NCBI GenBank assembly: GCA_018711685.1
Contig: DVHZ01000022.1
Location: forward strand, 1 to 36,568
Origin: Candidatus Excrementavichristensenella intestinipullorum
GTDB lineage: Bacteria; Bacillota; Clostridia; Christensenellales; Aristaeellaceae
Direction: 5' to 3'
Length of the DNA: 36,568 bases
Position numbers and translations under genes: made by a program. Below, piece by piece: positions 17,539 through 26,336 of this stretch. How positions within the stretch are numbered: the stretch's first letter is position 1; the number at the start of each line of letters is the position of its first letter. The notes beneath the pieces were generated by a model, which searched no databases, was not told where the DNA came from, and was given only the letters and a program-made list of their open reading frames with translations.

Positions 17539-19644
17539 ATGCGGCGCATAGCCATTGAGGAAAACCGCCTTCATCTGGTGGTGGAGGTAAGCGACGAAGG
17601 GGATGTAAGGCTGCTGCACTTTTCGGTTTTGCCCTTTGAGGAGGCCCGGCTGGGCGGGCCGGACAGCCGGCCCTTTTACCGGCTGTACGAGTTGCAGGCC
17701 ACGGGATTTGGCCGCATGGAGAACCACGGGCTGCGCTATATGCAGAACAGCCCGGGCATTGAAATGGCCTACCGGGACCACCGGGATTACCGCAACCAGC
17801 TGGGCCGGGTGCTGGAGATACGCACCGCCCATCCCGCCTCAGGGCTGGAGGTGACCACAAGTTTCCAATTTTACGACGGCCTCTCCCTGGCCCGGTGCTG
17901 GAATACCATCACAAACGGGGGCCCATTGGCCCAGGGCATCGAGTATTTGAGCAGCTTTTCCCTTACCGGAATATCCAAGGAAGGCCTGATGGAGGACGAG
18001 GACAAGCTGCGCCTGTATACGCCGGGCAACGGCTGGCAGGCGGAGCTGCAATGGCGCCGGGAACGGCTGAGCCAACGGGGCTTTTTCCACCTGTCCCAGG
18101 AGGGGAACTCCTCCCACCGGATTCAGGAAACCGGGGTGGGTTCCTGGTCATGCAGCGAATGCCTGCCCATGGCGATGCTGGAAAACCTGGAGACCGGTTC
18201 CATGCTGTTTTGGCAGATTGAGACCACCGGCGGCTGGCATTGGGAGATATGCGATACGGCGCATCAGTTGGCGTTGAACATCAGCGGGCCCAGCGAGATC
18301 GAGCACCACTGGTGGAAGGAGCTGGCGCCCGGACAAAGCTTTGAGACGGTGAAAGTGTGCGTGGGTAGCGTGGCCGGAGGCGTGGACCAGGCCATGGATC
18401 AGCTCACCCGCTACCGCCGGGCCATTCGGCGGCCCAACGAGGATAACCGCAGCCTGCCCATCATTTTCAACGACTACATGAACTGCCTGTGGGCCTCGCC
18501 TACCACCGAAAAGGAGATCCCCATGATCGACGCGGCGGCCCAGGTGGGCTGCGAGTATTACGTGGTAGACGCGGGCTGGTACACCGACGGGGACTGGTGG
18601 ACCGACGTGGGGGAATGGATACCCTCCCCTAAGCGCTTCCCTGGCGGTATACGCCAGGTGATGGACCACATCCGCCGGCGGGGCATGATTCCCGGCATCT
18701 GGCTGGAGATTGAGGTCATGGGCCTGGACTGCCCCAAGCTCAAGGACACCGACGACAGTTGGTTTTTTACCCGTCACGGCAGGCGGGTGATCGACCGGCA
18801 GCGCTATCAGCTAGACTTCCGCTGCCCCGCCGTGCGGGAATACGCTACCCAAGTGGTACAGCGGATGGTGGAAGAATACGGCGTGGGCTATATCAAGATG
18901 GATTACAACATCAACGCCGGGATAGGCACCCAACGGGACTGCGACAGCCCGGGAGACGGCTTGCTGGAGCACCAGCGGGCCTACCTGGAATGGCTGGACC
19001 AAATTTTCGCCCGCTATCCCTACCTGATCATCGAAAATTGCTCCAGCGGCGGTATGCGCATGGATTATGCCATGCTGGCACGCTGCTCCATCCAGTCCAC
19101 CAGCGACCAGAGCGACTACCTGAAGTACGCCGTCATCGCTGCCAACGCGCCTTCGGCGGTGACGCCGGAGCAGGCGGCCATATGGTCCTATCCCATGCCC
19201 CAGAGTACCCGGGAACAGATCATCTTTAACGTGGTCAACGCATGTTTGCTCCGGGTACACCAGAGCGGCAACATGAGCGCCCTTACTCCCCAAAACCGGG
19301 AGCTGGTGAAGGAAGGGCTGGCCTACTATAAATCCATTCGCCGCCACATTCCCCAGGCTATTCCCTTCTGGCCCCTGGGCCTGCACCGCCAGGGCGATCC
19401 CTGGGTCTGCCTGGGCCTGCGGTGGGGGGATAAGCGGTATGTGGCGGTATGGCGCACCGGCGGGGACCAGAGTACCGTCCTGGTGCCCTTGGGCATGGCT
19501 GGCCTTTCCGCCAGGGCGGCCTGCCGTTATCCCCGGCAAGACGGCGCGTGCGCCTTTACCTATCATCAGGCCTCAGGCACTTTGTCCGTCTCCATGCCCC
19601 AGGCGCCCATGGCCCGCATCATCGAAATTACCCCCGAAGCCTGA
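17539..19644 (+). CDS. Alpha-galactosidase, GH36 family
   Basis: Retaining alpha-galactosidase of 701 residues. It probably acts in the cytoplasm on imported galacto-oligosaccharides such as melibiose or raffinose, since no signal peptide is visible. An N-terminal beta-sandwich spans about 1-310. The catalytic barrel follows, with NDYMNCLWASPT, the active-site segment VVDAGWYTDGDWW, nucleophile Asp455 in YIKMDYN and general acid/base Asp523 in TSDQSDY. The segment ENCSSGGMRMD is also characteristic. The ATG at 17539 is chosen because AGGAGG at 17527-17532 is 6 bases upstream and the homologous protein begins there. The 130-base gap before it contains GC-rich sequence but no promoter that I can name. 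A very large palindrome follows the stop. Confidence 0.93.
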   Translation: MRRIAIEENRLHLVVEVSDEGDVRLLHFSVLPFEEARLGGPDSRPFYRLYELQATGFGRMENHGLRYMQNSPGIEMAYRDHRDYRNQLGRVLEIRTAHPASGLEVTTSFQFYDGLSLARCWNTITNGGPLAQGIEYLSSFSLTGISKEGLMEDEDKLRLYTPGNGWQAELQWRRERLSQRGFFHLSQEGNSSHRIQETGVGSWSCSECLPMAMLENLETGSMLFWQIETTGGWHWEICDTAHQLALNISGPSEIEHHWWKELAPGQSFETVKVCVGSVAGGVDQAMDQLTRYRRAIRRPNEDNRSLPIIFNDYMNCLWASPTTEKEIPMIDAAAQVGCEYYVVDAGWYTDGDWWTDVGEWIPSPKRFPGGIRQVMDHIRRRGMIPGIWLEIEVMGLDCPKLKDTDDSWFFTRHGRRVIDRQRYQLDFRCPAVREYATQVVQRMVEEYGVGYIKMDYNINAGIGTQRDCDSPGDGLLEHQRAYLEWLDQIFARYPYLIIENCSSGGMRMDYAMLARCSIQSTSDQSDYLKYAVIAANAPSAVTPEQAAIWSYPMPQSTREQIIFNVVNACLLRVHQSGNMSALTPQNRELVKEGLAYYKSIRRHIPQAIPFWPLGLHRQGDPWVCLGLRWGDKRYVAVWRTGGDQSTVLVPLGMAGLSARAACRYPRQDGACAFTYHQASGTLSVSMPQAPMARIIEITPEA

Positions 19645-19669
19645 TTTCCGAAACGCCCCCCGGCCCCCC

Positions 19670-19722
19670 GGCGTCAAAATGGAACCGCCGGCAAAATTTG
19701 CCGGCGGTTCCATTTTGACGCC
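19670..19722. terminator. 53-base perfect palindrome, probable bidirectional terminator
   Basis: Arms 19670-19695 and 19697-19722 are exact inverted repeats of 26 bases around a single central A. Near the outer ends each strand reads AAAATGG...CCATTTT, so a short T-run follows a GC-rich stem in either direction. It starts 25 bases after the alpha-galactosidase stop. It is longer than needed for a simple terminator. Confidence 0.65.
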
Positions 19723-19919
19723 CTACTCCGGGACGCCCCCAAAGGAAACCCGGTGAAAAGCCGCGGCTCCCAAATGGAGAGTGAAAAGGGCTATCCCGGG
19801 AACCGCGAGAGGCGGCCTGGGGCGGGAAAAGGCTCAGCGGCGGGAGAAACGGAAGAAAATAAACCTTTTCTCGGAAACAGGCCGCTGTTTTTGGACTGAT
19901 AAGGGACCGAGAAACGGTA

Positions 19920-19997
19920 TATAATGGATAAAAATACGAGGTTTTTTTGCTCAAATTAGGGCGAAAGCATAAAATTACACGGCGTATTTTATGCCGT
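19920..19997 (+). promoter_or_regulatory. Promoter -10 and leader inverted repeat of the ribose-type operon
   Basis: TATAAT at 19920-19925 has no good -35 at normal spacing (TTGGAC at 19891 is too far). An inverted repeat, ACGGCG...TGCCGT (19979-19997), lies in the leader just before the ribosome binding site AAGGAGGG (20015-20022). It could be an operator or a small hairpin. Confidence 0.45.
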
Positions 19998-20031
19998 ATG
20001 GCGTAAAAATATTGAAGGAGGGTAATTTTGT

Positions 20032-20949
20032 ATGAAGAAACTGCTTTGCACCCTGTTGGCCATGTTGATGTTGCTCAGCGGCGTGAGTGCCATGGCGGCG
20101 GAGATCGGGTTTTTGTCTCCGGCCATGACCAGTCCCTTCTACGCCAGCTGCATTGAGGGCGGCACTCCGGTAGCCACCGCCTACGGGTACGACCTGCTCA
20201 CCATGGCGCCTCCCTCTGAGGACGACTACGCCACCCAGATGTCCATGATGGAGGACATGATTACCCGGGGCGTGGCGGGCATCTGCGTGTGCGGCATCAA
20301 CCTGGACGCCCTGATTCCGGCCATCAAGAAGGCCAACGAGGCGGGCATCCCCGTGGTGATGTTCAACACCATCACCGAGATCGAGGGGGCGGAGGTATAC
20401 GCCTACTCGGGCTACAACCAGTATAACGGCGGCGCCAAGATTGCCGACTGGGTGAACGAGCAGACCGGCGGCACGGCCAAGGTGGCCATCATCGAGGGCC
20501 TGCCCAGCGACTACACCACCCAGCGGATGGGCGGGTTCGTGGACCGGTGCGCCGAAGCCTATCCGGGCATCGAAGTGGTAGCCACTCAGCCCGGCGACTG
20601 GGTACGGGAGACCGGCATGAACGCGGCCATGGACATGCTCCAGGCCCATCCGGAAATCAACGTGATCTACGGCCTGTCGGACGAGATGGCCCTGGGCGCG
20701 GTGCAGGCCTGCAAGCAGCTGAACCGGGAGGACATCATCTGCGTAGGTCTGGACGGCAACCCCAACGCCATGGAATCGGTGAAGGCGGGCGAGCTGGACG
20801 CCACCCTGGATTGCGGCCCGGTGGCCATCGGCGCCAACGCGGTGATGGCGGTGATTGAGGCCATCGACGGCGTGGAGCGCACGGAAAAGGTGATCGAGGC
20901 GGAGACCACGGTGGTGGACATCACCCTGGTGGACGAGTTCCTGAAGTAA
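20032..20949 (+). CDS. Ribose-type sugar ABC transporter substrate-binding protein
   Basis: Periplasmic-binding-protein type 1 (RbsB-like), 305 residues, expected to capture a monosaccharide for the ATPase/permease downstream. It has a signal peptide with a Leu/Met core ending SAMA-AE. The Cys at residue 6 is too early and not in a lipobox, so it should be secreted rather than lipid-anchored. Family features include FLSPAMTSPFYASCIEGG, the hinge-side motif GVAGICVCGINLDALIPAIKKA, VVMFNT and GLSDEMALGAVQA. The AAGGAGGG site lies 9 bases before the ATG. A hairpin separates it from the ATPase gene 65 bases downstream. Confidence 0.92.
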   Translation: MKKLLCTLLAMLMLLSGVSAMAAEIGFLSPAMTSPFYASCIEGGTPVATAYGYDLLTMAPPSEDDYATQMSMMEDMITRGVAGICVCGINLDALIPAIKKANEAGIPVVMFNTITEIEGAEVYAYSGYNQYNGGAKIADWVNEQTGGTAKVAIIEGLPSDYTTQRMGGFVDRCAEAYPGIEVVATQPGDWVRETGMNAAMDMLQAHPEINVIYGLSDEMALGAVQACKQLNREDIICVGLDGNPNAMESVKAGELDATLDCGPVAIGANAVMAVIEAIDGVERTEKVIEAETTVVDITLVDEFLK

Positions 20950-20963
20950 AGGGGAAAGGGACG

Positions 20964-20990
20964 TATGGCGGCGCCAAGCGCGCCGCCATA
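20964..20990 (+). other. 11-bp hairpin between binding-protein and ATPase genes
   Basis: Arms 20964-20974 and 20980-20990 are exact complements around a 5-base loop, followed by TTTT. Together with the T-run it may act as a partial terminator that favours binding-protein expression. Confidence 0.7.
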
Positions 20991-21014
20991 TTTTCAGTAA
21001 AAGGGGGCGGGACA

Positions 21015-22514
21015 TTGGCCTATTTGGAAATGCGGGACATCGTAAAGCGGTTTCCCGGCGTGTTGGCGCTGGACCATGTGAGCCTGTCGGTGGAGGCGGG
21101 CGAGGTGCACGCCCTGCTGGGGGAGAACGGCGCGGGCAAGTCCACGCTGATGAAGATCCTGTCCGGCGCGTACCAGCGGGACGAGGGGGAAATCCTCATC
21201 GACGGCAAGAGCGTGGAGATCAAGGGCTCCCACGACGCCCAGGCCCTGGGCATCTCCATCATCTACCAGGAGCTGAACCTGACGGAACAGCTGAGCGTGG
21301 CGGAGAACATCTTCCTGGGCCGGCCCATCATGAAAAATCCCCTGATGGTGGACTGGCGGGAAATGACCCGGCAGGCCCAGCGCATCCTGGACGAGCTGGG
21401 GGTGGACATCAGCGCCAAGGCGCTGGTCCGCGACCTGGGCGTGGCCCACAAGCAGATGGTGGAGGTAGCCAAGGCGCTGTCCATCAATTCCCGCATCCTG
21501 GTGATGGACGAGCCCACCGCGCCCCTGACCAACCGGGAAATCGACACGCTGTTCGCCACCATTCGGATGCTGAAGGCCAAAGGGGTGTCCATCATCTACA
21601 TCTCCCACAGGCTGGAGGAAGTGATGGAGGTGTGCGACCGGGCCACCATCATGCGGGACGGGCGCAACGTAACCCATATGAACGTAAAGGACACCAACCT
21701 GGACGAGATCATCCGCTACATGGTGGGCCGGGAGCTGAAGGAAAAGTTCCCCAAGATCCACATCCCCCTGGGGGAGGAGCTGCTGCGGGTGGAAAACCTG
21801 AACGCAGGGCCCCAGGTGCGCAACGTGAGCCTGTCGGTGCGGGCGGGGGAAATTCTGGGCATCGCCGGACTGGTGGGCGCGGGGCGCACCGAGACCGCCC
21901 GGGCGCTGTTCGGCATGGACCGCAAGCAGTCCGGTACGGTGTACGTGGCGGGCAAGCCGGTGGAAATACGCCGCCCCCTGGACGCCATCCGGGCGGGGTT
22001 CGGGTTCGCCACCGAGGACCGCAAGGGCGAGGGCCTGGTGCTCACCATGAACGTGGGCCAGAACATCACCCTGGCCACCCTGGACCAGTTCCAGCGGGGG
22101 GGCAAGCTGAACCTGGGCAAGGAAAAGGAAGTGGTGCTGGGCTATATCGACCGGATGAACATCAAGACGCCCTCCCACCTGCAGCTGGCCCGCAACCTGT
22201 CCGGCGGCAACCAGCAAAAGGTGGTGCTGGCCAAATGGCTGCTGAGCCAATCCCGGGTGATCATCTTCGACGAGCCCACCCGGGGCATCGACGTGGGCGC
22301 GAAGATCGAGGTGTACAACATCATCAACGAACTGATCCGCCAGGGCGCGGCGGTTGTGATGATCTCCTCGGAGCTGCCGGAGGTCCTGGGCATGTCGGAC
22401 CGGGTCGCGGTGATGTGTCAGGGCGAGATCACCGGCGTGTTCGACAACGACGGCACCCTCACCCAGGAAAAGGTGCTATACTACGCCACCGGCGGCGACA
22501 AGCATACGGCATAG
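21015..22514 (+). CDS. Sugar ABC transporter ATP-binding protein, RbsA type
   Basis: Double-ATPase subunit of a CUT2 monosaccharide importer, 499 residues. The first ABC domain has Walker A GENGAGKST and Walker B ILVMDEPTA, with a degenerate signature. The second has the divergent Walker A typical of the family (GLVGAGRTETARALFG), a canonical signature NLSGGNQQKVVLAKW and Walker B VIIFDEPTRGIDVG. This asymmetry is normal for RbsA/MglA proteins. The start is TTG at 21015, with a GGGGGCGGGA purine run 3-12 bases upstream. The protein then begins MAYLEMRDIVKRFPGV as in homologues. It ends 12 bases before the permease gene. Confidence 0.94.
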   Translation: MAYLEMRDIVKRFPGVLALDHVSLSVEAGEVHALLGENGAGKSTLMKILSGAYQRDEGEILIDGKSVEIKGSHDAQALGISIIYQELNLTEQLSVAENIFLGRPIMKNPLMVDWREMTRQAQRILDELGVDISAKALVRDLGVAHKQMVEVAKALSINSRILVMDEPTAPLTNREIDTLFATIRMLKAKGVSIIYISHRLEEVMEVCDRATIMRDGRNVTHMNVKDTNLDEIIRYMVGRELKEKFPKIHIPLGEELLRVENLNAGPQVRNVSLSVRAGEILGIAGLVGAGRTETARALFGMDRKQSGTVYVAGKPVEIRRPLDAIRAGFGFATEDRKGEGLVLTMNVGQNITLATLDQFQRGGKLNLGKEKEVVLGYIDRMNIKTPSHLQLARNLSGGNQQKVVLAKWLLSQSRVIIFDEPTRGIDVGAKIEVYNIINELIRQGAAVVMISSELPEVLGMSDRVAVMCQGEITGVFDNDGTLTQEKVLYYATGGDKHTA

Positions 22515-22526
22515 GAGGGCGGTTCC

Positions 22527-23825
22527 ATGAAAAAGGGCTTGAAGATCGTATTCATACTGTGCCTGGTGCTGGGGTTGGCCTGCACCGGGCTGGCGCTGTA
22601 CGCAGGCACCCATGAGGAGCGGGTGAGCCTGATCCGGGAAAACCAGGCGGCAATAGCCAAGCAGGAGGCGGCAGCCCAGGCGGCGGCGCTGCTGGGCCGG
22701 GAGATCGAAGTGGACGGCGCCGTGGAGCCCATGGAGATCACCCCCGGCGACCAATTGGTGCTGAACATTTACGCCAGCTATTCCCTGCTGCTGGTGGCGG
22801 GCATCGACCTGCTCATCGTGGGGCTGGCGGGGCTCGCCGGCGGGGCGATGAAGGCGCGGCGGCGCAGCGGGGGCAAGAGCCGGGTGAATCCGGCAGGGGG
22901 TATTCTGGGCATCCTGATGGCGCTCATCGTGCTGTGCCTGGACCTGGCCCTGGCCAGCGAGGCGTTTCTGCGGGCGGATAACCTGCTCAACGTGCTGCAG
23001 CAGATCTCCATCAACTTCGTCATCGCCATCGGCATGACCTTCGTGATTATTTCCGGGGGCATCGACCTGTCGGTGGGCTCCAATATCGCCCTGAGCGGCC
23101 TGCTGATGGCCATCATGATGAAGACGTACAATGTAAACGTGGGCTTGACCGTCGCCCTGTGCATCCTGTTCTCCGGCCTCATCGGGCTGGTCAACGGCGT
23201 GATGGTGGCCTATCTGGACCTGCCGCCCTTTATCGCCACCCTGGGCATGATGTCCATCGCCCGGGGCGCGGCCTATACCGTCACCGGGGGACAACCGGTG
23301 TACACCATGCCGGCCAGCTTTGTGGCGGTGTCGGGCCGGGTGGCGGGCATCCCCCTGTACGCCATCCTGATCATGGCGGGGGTGTTCTTCCTGGGCTGGT
23401 ACGCCCTGCGCTACACCAGGGTGGGCCGCTATACCTACGCCATCGGCGGCAACGAAAACTGCGCCAAGCTGTCGGGCATCAACCTGGGCCGCACCAAGTG
23501 CCTGGTGTACACCATCAGCGGCCTGTGCTGCGGCGTAGCCGCCCTGCTGCTCACCTCCCGGCTGGACAGCGCCGTGCCCACCAACGCGGACGGCCAGGAG
23601 ATGGACGCCATCGCCGCGGTGGTCATCGGCGGCACCAGCATGAAGGGCGGCGAGGGCAGCATGATCGGCACCCTCATCGGCATCATGATCATCGGCGTCA
23701 TCTCCAACGGCCTTAACCTGCTGGGCGTGGCCCAGGGCCCCCAGCGGATGGTCAAGGGCCTGATTATCGTGGTGGCGGTGATCATCGACGTCGTGCGGCG
23801 AAAAGCCGCGGAAGCCGCCAAATAA
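22527..23825 (+). CDS. Sugar ABC transporter permease, RbsC type, with extra N-terminal domain
   Basis: Membrane subunit of the CUT2 importer, 432 residues, about 110 longer than the typical ~320. The RbsC core begins near residue 120 (GILGILMALIVLCLDLALAS) and shows FVIAIGMTFVIISGGIDLSVGS, the conserved loop GLVNGVMVAYLDLPPFIATLG and YAIGGNENCAKLSGI. The extension has a membrane helix at about 6-28, an Ala/Glu/Gln-rich, probably helical outside segment of some 50 residues, a second helix at about 83-107 and a basic linker (KARRRSGGK). GGAGGG lies 7 bases before the ATG. A strong terminator follows, so it closes the operon. Confidence 0.92.
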   Translation: MKKGLKIVFILCLVLGLACTGLALYAGTHEERVSLIRENQAAIAKQEAAAQAAALLGREIEVDGAVEPMEITPGDQLVLNIYASYSLLLVAGIDLLIVGLAGLAGGAMKARRRSGGKSRVNPAGGILGILMALIVLCLDLALASEAFLRADNLLNVLQQISINFVIAIGMTFVIISGGIDLSVGSNIALSGLLMAIMMKTYNVNVGLTVALCILFSGLIGLVNGVMVAYLDLPPFIATLGMMSIARGAAYTVTGGQPVYTMPASFVAVSGRVAGIPLYAILIMAGVFFLGWYALRYTRVGRYTYAIGGNENCAKLSGINLGRTKCLVYTISGLCCGVAALLLTSRLDSAVPTNADGQEMDAIAAVVIGGTSMKGGEGSMIGTLIGIMIIGVISNGLNLLGVAQGPQRMVKGLIIVVAVIIDVVRRKAAEAAK

Positions 23826-23828
23826 GCC

Positions 23829-23859
23829 AAAAAAAGCGGGCCGGCGGCCCGCTTTTTTT
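23829..23859. terminator. Bidirectional intrinsic terminator
   Basis: An 8-bp GC stem (23835-23842 with 23846-23853, 3-base loop) flanked by seven A residues on the left and seven T residues on the right. It ends the ribose-type operon on the plus strand and can also stop minus-strand transcription from the glycosidase side. Confidence 0.9.
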
Positions 23860-24027
23860 ATGCCCTAGCCCGCGCACGGGTTCCCGTCCGGACCGCGCCT
23901 TGGCTGGACCCGGGACCATTTCTCTGGCTGGCGCTTCGCCCCATGGCCTGGCGGATTGGAGGCGTGTCCGGCTGCGGCTTTTGTCCAACGGATTGGGAGG
24001 GCAAAGGGAGAAAACAAAGACGGAGAT

Positions 24028-24058
24028 AAAGCCCGTTCCGCCGGTGGGAACGGGCTTT
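24028..24058 (-). terminator. 12-bp hairpin after the GH31 remnant
   Basis: Arms 24028-24039 and 24047-24058 are exact complements around a 7-base loop, 25 bases downstream of the glycosidase stop on the minus strand. Only scattered T residues follow, so terminator activity may be weak. The ~170 bases between this and 23860 show no gene. Confidence 0.55.
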
Positions 24059-24083
24059 GGGGGGCAAACTGCGGTTTAGGTGG

Positions 24084-24917
24084 CTATGCTTGCCAGCTAA
24101 AGCCCAATTCCCTGCCTCCGCGGAGGAACACGGGGATGGACTCCAGGGGCGCGGGCGCCTGAATGGTCTGGCCCCCTGAGTAATGGGCGCCGGTGCGCAG
24201 GTCGGTCCATTCCGCCCCGGCGGGCAGGTAGACCGGCCGCTGGCGCTGGCCCAGCTGGTACACGGGGGCCACCAGCAGGGCGTCGCCGAACATGTATTGG
24301 TCCTCCACCTCCCAGCAGGCGGCATCCTGGGGGAACTCATAGAACAGGGTGCGCAGCACCGGGCGGCCATATTCGTGGGCTTCGGCCATCAGCTTGGCCA
24401 CATAGGGCTGCATCCGCTGGCGCAGGCGCAGGTATTCCGCCAGGATGGGGTAGGCGGTTTCGCCGTAGGACCATACTTCGTTGTCCGCGCCGGTGGAGCA
24501 CCGGCCGCCGCCCACGGGACCACCGGGGGCGTCCTGTTCCGGTTCCCGGTTGCCGTGGAGGCGCATCACCGGGCAGAGCGCGCCGTACTGGAACCAGCGC
24601 ACCAGCAGCTCCTGGAAATCCGGGTCATCGGGGTTGCCGCCATGGAAGCCACCGATGTCCGTGGTCCACCAGGGGATGCCCGCCAGGCCCATGTTCAGCC
24701 CCGCCGCCATTTGGTTGCGCAGGGAGCGGAAGCTGGAGTGGATGTCGCCGGACCAGACCAGAGAGCCGTAGCGCTGGCTGCCCGCCCAGGCGCAGCGCAG
24801 CAGGTTGATGGGGTTCTCCACCCCCGCTTGGCGCATTCCCTCATAGAAGGCCTGGGCATAGCAGGCGGGGTAAATGTTGCCCACCTGCAGGTTGGGGCCC
24901 TTGTAGTAGCGGTATCG
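24084..24917 (-). pseudogene. GH31 glycosidase, C-terminal fragment
   Basis: The last ~277 codons of a family 31 alpha-glycosidase (alpha-glucosidase/alpha-xylosidase type). The frame can be read from RYRYYKGPNLQVGN (24917) through the second half of the catalytic barrel. That half keeps the general acid/base Asp in VWSGDIHSSF and the motifs PWWTTDIGGFHGG and RWFQYGALCPVMRLHG. The C-terminal beta domains (MFGDALLVAPVY) follow. The nucleophile Asp region that should precede it is absent. It is out of frame with the N-terminal part by one base, and the join lies at about 24912-24922. The first ATG available (24884) has no convincing ribosome site. Confidence 0.85.
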
Positions 24918-25288
24918 TCATAGTAAAAGCGGTAGGCGAAGGGGCCTTCCTTGTCCAGCTCCAGCCGGGCGCGGCCGCTGCGCAGGATAAGGGCGCTTTC
25001 GCTCTCTTGAGCGCGGCCTGCGCCGGGGCAGGTGTTCAGCTGGAAGCGGGGCCCCCGGTCCAGGCCCCCGGCAAAATGGCGGATGCGCACCTGGATCATG
25101 TCCTCCCGGGGCGCGGTGAAGGTGTATTCCAAAGACACGCCGCCGGTATAGTCCTCCGGCTCCTGGATGGGATGGCACAGGGCGTACGCGTGGATGCTGT
25201 CCTGGGTAAGCTGATACTCCAACAGCATCTTGGGCGTGTGCAGTTTATAGCCGGGGCGGCTGGCCCACAGTCCGTCAGAGAATTTCGT
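24914..25288 (-). pseudogene. GH31 glycosidase, N-terminal fragment with ACG in the start position
   Basis: About 125 codons encode the N-terminal beta-domain of a GH31 enzyme (KFSDGLWASRPGYKLHTPK, then VRIRHFAGGLD). Homologues begin M-K-F-[ST]-D-G. Here that Met position is ACG (25286-25288), with a strong AGGAGG (25295-25300) exactly 6 bases upstream and inside the end of the kinase gene. The alternative in-frame TTG at 25312 would add eight Lys/Arg/Thr residues and lies upstream of that site. After FAYRFYYDD the homology jumps to the late barrel in another frame. By comparison with full-length members such as E. coli YicI, roughly 300 residues (~0.9 kb) are missing, including the nucleophile. 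No active enzyme is expected. Confidence 0.83.
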
Positions 25289-26318
25289 CGTCTTCCTCCT
25301 CGTCTTCTTCAAGATAACCGTATTTGAGCTTTTCGCCGGTGGGCATGGGGAGCAGCAAGGTAAAGCAGGTCCCTGCCTGGCGCCCGGTTTCCAGCAGGAT
25401 TTCCGATTCCGGGCCGAAAAAGGCGTAGATGCGTTCGGCTACGTTGGACAGGCCGATGCCTCCGCTATGGGGTTGGGAGGGACTGCCCAGAATGTGGCGC
25501 ACCCGCTCCGCCGTAGCCGGGTCCATGCCCCTGCCGTTGTCGGAGATGGACACGGCCAGCCGTCCGTCTTCCATGGGGTGGGCACGCACCAACACCACGC
25601 TGCCCCCGCGGCCGTTGACGCCGTGGATAATGGCGTTTTCCACAAAGGGCTGGAGAATCATTTTGCGGAACGGCCAGTCGGCCACGCCGTCATCAATGCT
25701 TACGTCATAGCTCATCCCCTCGCCTAGCCGTTCCTTTTGCATTTGCAGGTACTGCTCCACCCAGGCCGCCTCCTGGTACAGCCGCACGTTTTTCAGCCGG
25801 CTGTTGAAGGCATAGCGCATGATGTTGGCCAAGTGCTTGATGGACACCGATACCTGGCGGTTGCCCGCCTCCAATGCCTGGTAGTTGATGGCGTTGAGGG
25901 TATTAAACAGGAAATGGGCGTTGATGTGGGACTCCAGCATGGCCATTTCCGCCTGATTCTTGCGCCGCTCAACGTCCAGCAGCCGCTGGTAATAGCGCAT
26001 GTTGGTTTCGTAATAGCCTTCCAGCCGGTCCATCATCCGATTGTAGCCCGCCACAATGCGCCACAATTCGTACCGGCCTTCCACGGGCACCCGGCTCTTG
26101 AGGTTGCCCCGCCCCGCTTCTTCCATGGCGGCGGACAGCTTGCGCATGGGGGAGAGGGCGTAGTGGGTGGCCAGCAAGGAAAAGCCCACCAGGGCCAGGG
26201 CGACCAGCAGGTATACCAGGGTGATGGAGGCGGAGGTATCGGACAGGTCGGACAGCAGCGCCGCCCGGTCCACCAACAGGTGCAGCGTCCAGCCCACGGT
26301 ATTGATGGGTTGAGCCAT
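25275..26318 (-). pseudogene. YesM-like sensor kinase, C-terminal fragment (TM2, HAMP, kinase)
   Basis: Begins right after the in-frame stop. The sequence continues the sensor domain in the same frame (NPDITV before MAQPINTVGWTLHLLVD), then TM2 (LVYLLVALALVGFSLLATHY), HAMP, and His_kinase with phospho-acceptor His in NAHFLFNTLNAINYQ. The HATPase domain has MILQPFVENAIIHG and SDNGRGM. If translation restarts at the ATG at 26318 the product would lack TM1 and nearly all of the sensor but keep a complete kinase core, so residual or constitutive activity is possible. It ends in an acidic tail (EEDEEEDDE) that overlaps the GH31 start region by 14 bases. No cognate response regulator gene is next to it. 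Confidence 0.83.
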
Positions 26319-26336
26319 GACGGTAATATCCGGGTT

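Larger units (their letters stand above)
19645..20031. other. Intergenic region between GH36 and the ribose-type transporter
   Basis: This 387-base stretch holds the palindrome at 19670-19722, then about 190 bases in which I see no gene or clear signal, and finally the promoter/leader of the transporter operon. A-rich sequence increases near 19850-20010, in contrast to the GC-rich surroundings. Confidence 0.6.
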
